Below, in pieces: positions 24,708 to 26,095 of a stretch of DNA of 26,095 nucleotides. The position numbers were made by a program, and so were the translations under genes. The stretch is from a virus. The stretch is taken from positions 1-26,095 of the IMG/VR virus record IMGVR_UViG_3300042397_002455; one strand, given 5' to 3'. Positions within the stretch are counted from its first letter, which is position 1; every line of letters starts with the position of its first letter. Under the pieces are notes generated by a model. It saw nothing but the letters and a program-made list of their open reading frames with translations, was not told the origin of the DNA and did no database searches.

Positions 24708-26095
24708 TTAGTAAGCGTTTACGTCTGCATCTACTGTGAATGAACCAATCTTAAATGTAACGTTTGAAGTTGCTGGCACTGCTGCAAACGTATCATATGT
24801 AGCTACATTTATAGGCACATTAGAGCTTAAACTGTTTGTCGTTGCGTATCGCATTATATTTGTTTGGTCTAATCTAATAAGTTTTGAAGTTGTTGAACCA
24901 GCAGAAGAGTTAAATGTTATATTAGGTTGACCAAGATTACTATTCCAAGTAATTCCTTGGAAACCATGAGCTTCTCCTGTTGTATTTTCTGACCAATTAT
25001 ATGCAACACCAACGCCATTATGAAGATAATTCACCATTCTAAAATTTGTTGCAATTGAGGATATAGCTATACCAGCTGTTGTATTATATGCTATTAATGT
25101 CCAAATATCTGTATTAATTTGAGCACCAGTAGCACCCCCTGGATTAGCAGCACCTGCACCATTTAAAAATACTCCACAATATACATATGGAATTCTTGAT
25201 GTAACCTTTCCAGTACCTGTAATGTTAAACACCGGAGCTGCTACTGCTTGTATTAATCTTGAATCAATACCCAACACACCAGCTGCACAATTAAAGATTG
25301 TACCACTGGAATCATTTGTTAGATTAACAATAGAGCTACATTCAAAATTAACAATTGTTGTAGTATTACCACTAGGCATTGTCAATACACCTGTTGCACC
25401 TGTAGCCAATATGAAATCTGCATATCCTCTAATAGTAATCGGAACAGAATTTTGACTATATGAAAATGCTACAATACCTGATGCGATATTAACAGTTGTT
25501 CCATTTTCAAAATATAAATTACCTTTAAGGTTTAAATTAATCTGAGAAGAAATTGCATATGTTCCTGCTCTTACATAAACTAAATCACCAGTTGCTACAG
25601 AAGAATCAGCTATAGCAGCACTAAGTGTGCGATATGGTTTGAATGAATCATACTTACTAAATCCATTTCGCGTGTCGTTACCAACGCTTGCATCTACATA
25701 AATAGTCTTACCAGTAGGGTTATTTACATAAGATCTAGCAGAGAGTGTATTTAATATAGTAGCTGAGCTCAATAATACATTATTTGTAGAAAGATAGTTG
25801 GTTACTGTAGCTAAATTAGTACCACCTGCAGCCCAAGATGCACTAGTAGCGCATACAGTCGTATAGACACTACTCCAATTAGCGCTATTAGAATTAGTTG
25901 TCGTGTAATTATTACTCCAATTAGCACTATTAGAATTAGTTGTCGTGTAATTATTACTCCAATTAGCACTATTAGAATTAGTTGTCGTGTAATTATTACT
26001 CCAATTAGCACTATTAGAATTAGTTGTCGTGTAATTATTACTCCAATTAGCACTATTAGAATTAGTTGTCGTGTAATTATTACTCCAATTAGCAC
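24708..26095 (-). CDS. Tail fibre or spike with 14-residue NWSNNYTTT repeats, 5' end off the window
   Basis: The frame ending at stop 24708-24710 stays open to the right edge, so at least 461 codons are present and the true start lies outside. A TTG at 25772 could be taken as a start but is inside the continuous frame. From the edge the product has five or more 14-residue units (NWSNNYTTTNSNSA), then VYTTVCATSASWAAGGTNLA, LSTNNVLLSSA, and next KTIYVDASVGNDTRNG and PYRTLSAAIADSSVATGD, typical of the start of a right-handed beta-helix region. It ends in TFKIGSFTVDADVNAY. The shared module with the 816-residue fibre suggests a common attachment or shaft part with different receptor-binding parts. 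The catalytic state is unknown. Confidence 0.8.
   Translation of the reverse strand, partial: ANWSNNYTTTNSNSANWSNNYTTTNSNSANWSNNYTTTNSNSANWSNNYTTTNSNSANWSNNYTTTNSNSANWSSVYTTVCATSASWAAGGTNLATVTNYLSTNNVLLSSATILNTLSARSYVNNPTGKTIYVDASVGNDTRNGFSKYDSFKPYRTLSAAIADSSVATGDLVYVRAGTYAISSQINLNLKGNLYFENGTTVNIASGIVAFSYSQNSVPITIRGYADFILATGATGVLTMPSGNTTTIVNFECSSIVNLTNDSSGTIFNCAAGVLGIDSRLIQAVAAPVFNITGTGKVTSRIPYVYCGVFLNGAGAANPGGATGAQINTDIWTLIAYNTTAGIAISSIATNFRMVNYLHNGVGVAYNWSENTTGEAHGFQGITWNSNLGQPNITFNSSAGSTTSKLIRLDQTNIMRYATTNSLSSNVPINVATYDTFAAVPATSNVTFKIGSFTVDADVNAY
25762..25927 (-). repeat. 166-bp module shared with the 816-residue fibre gene (copy 2)
   Basis: Same orientation and nearly identical to 18315-18480 (three mismatches by my reading). 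It includes the first part of the 42-bp array and the segment coding for VYTTVCATSASWAAGGTNLA. After LLSSA the two genes diverge completely. Confidence 0.9.
25886..26095 (-). repeat. 42-bp tandem repeats, at least five copies, continuing past the edge
   Basis: The word TTGTCGTGT on the plus strand recurs at 25898, 25940, 25982, 26024 and 26066, exactly 42 bp apart. The copies are identical except at one site in the first one. Each encodes 14 residues (NWSNNYTTTNSNSA), so the array keeps the fibre reading frame. Confidence 0.95.

Noticed and set aside
24708-25772. A separate gene starting with TTG at 25772
   Set aside because: The frame remains open upstream to the window edge and encodes the same LSTNNVLLSSA sequence as the other fibre, so the start lies outside.
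25811-26095. An Ile/Leu/Val-rich repetitive frame of 94 codons on the minus strand
   Set aside because: It is a shifted reading of the 42-bp array. The frame giving NWSNNYTTT units is continuous with the fibre sequence and matches the N-terminal module of the 816-residue fibre.
23270-26095. CRISPR-like regular repeats
   Set aside because: The repeats are contiguous, in frame and protein-coding, without variable spacers.

Overview
This window is the tail-morphogenesis and tail-fibre part of an AT-rich, contractile-tailed bacteriophage of the T4 superfamily. Three products anchor this: a gp17-type large terminase with intact ATPase and nuclease motifs, a gp18-type tail sheath and a gp19-type tail tube. 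A gp14-like neck protein, gp53-like and gp48/gp54-like baseplate proteins, a tape measure and two gp26/gp51-like proteins fit the same picture more tentatively. No tRNA, rRNA, CRISPR array, integrase or insertion sequence was seen. The host cannot be read from the sequence. Shine-Dalgarno sites are essentially absent, and start codons are instead preceded by a T4-type late-promoter octamer (NATAAATA) at fixed distance.

Layout. Positions 1-13792 are all on the minus strand and read leftward: terminase large subunit, tube-like protein, sheath, (terminator), major tube, second tube-like protein, two gp26/gp51-like proteins, tape measure, tube-initiator-like protein, gp53-like wedge protein, hub-like protein, and a gene cut by the left edge. 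Positions 13810-16153 are on the plus strand: an acidic protein of unknown function, a terminator, a small unknown protein and the gp14-like neck protein. Positions 16163-26095 are again on the minus strand and form a fibre/tailspike cassette: an edge-truncated fibre with beta-helix-like sequence, a fibre of about 27 repeats ending in a self-cleaving S74 chaperone domain, a small fibre protein, a 1164-residue beta-helix spike, and an 816-residue fibre. Coding is nearly continuous. The longest gap is 77 bp (8639-8715) and holds a terminator plus a promoter, so no stretch above 300 bases lacks a gene.

How it works together. The terminase fills the head and the gp14-like protein would close the neck. 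Sheath and tube polymerise on the baseplate, with length set by the tape measure and its helper proteins. The gp48/gp54-, gp53- and hub-like proteins would build the baseplate, and the fibre cassette recognises or degrades surface glycans. The most notable observations are the rigid spacing of promoter octamer, 5 bp and start codon (often fused with the upstream stop codon), a nearly identical 166-bp module shared by two fibre genes, and repeat expansion in the fibres and tape measure.
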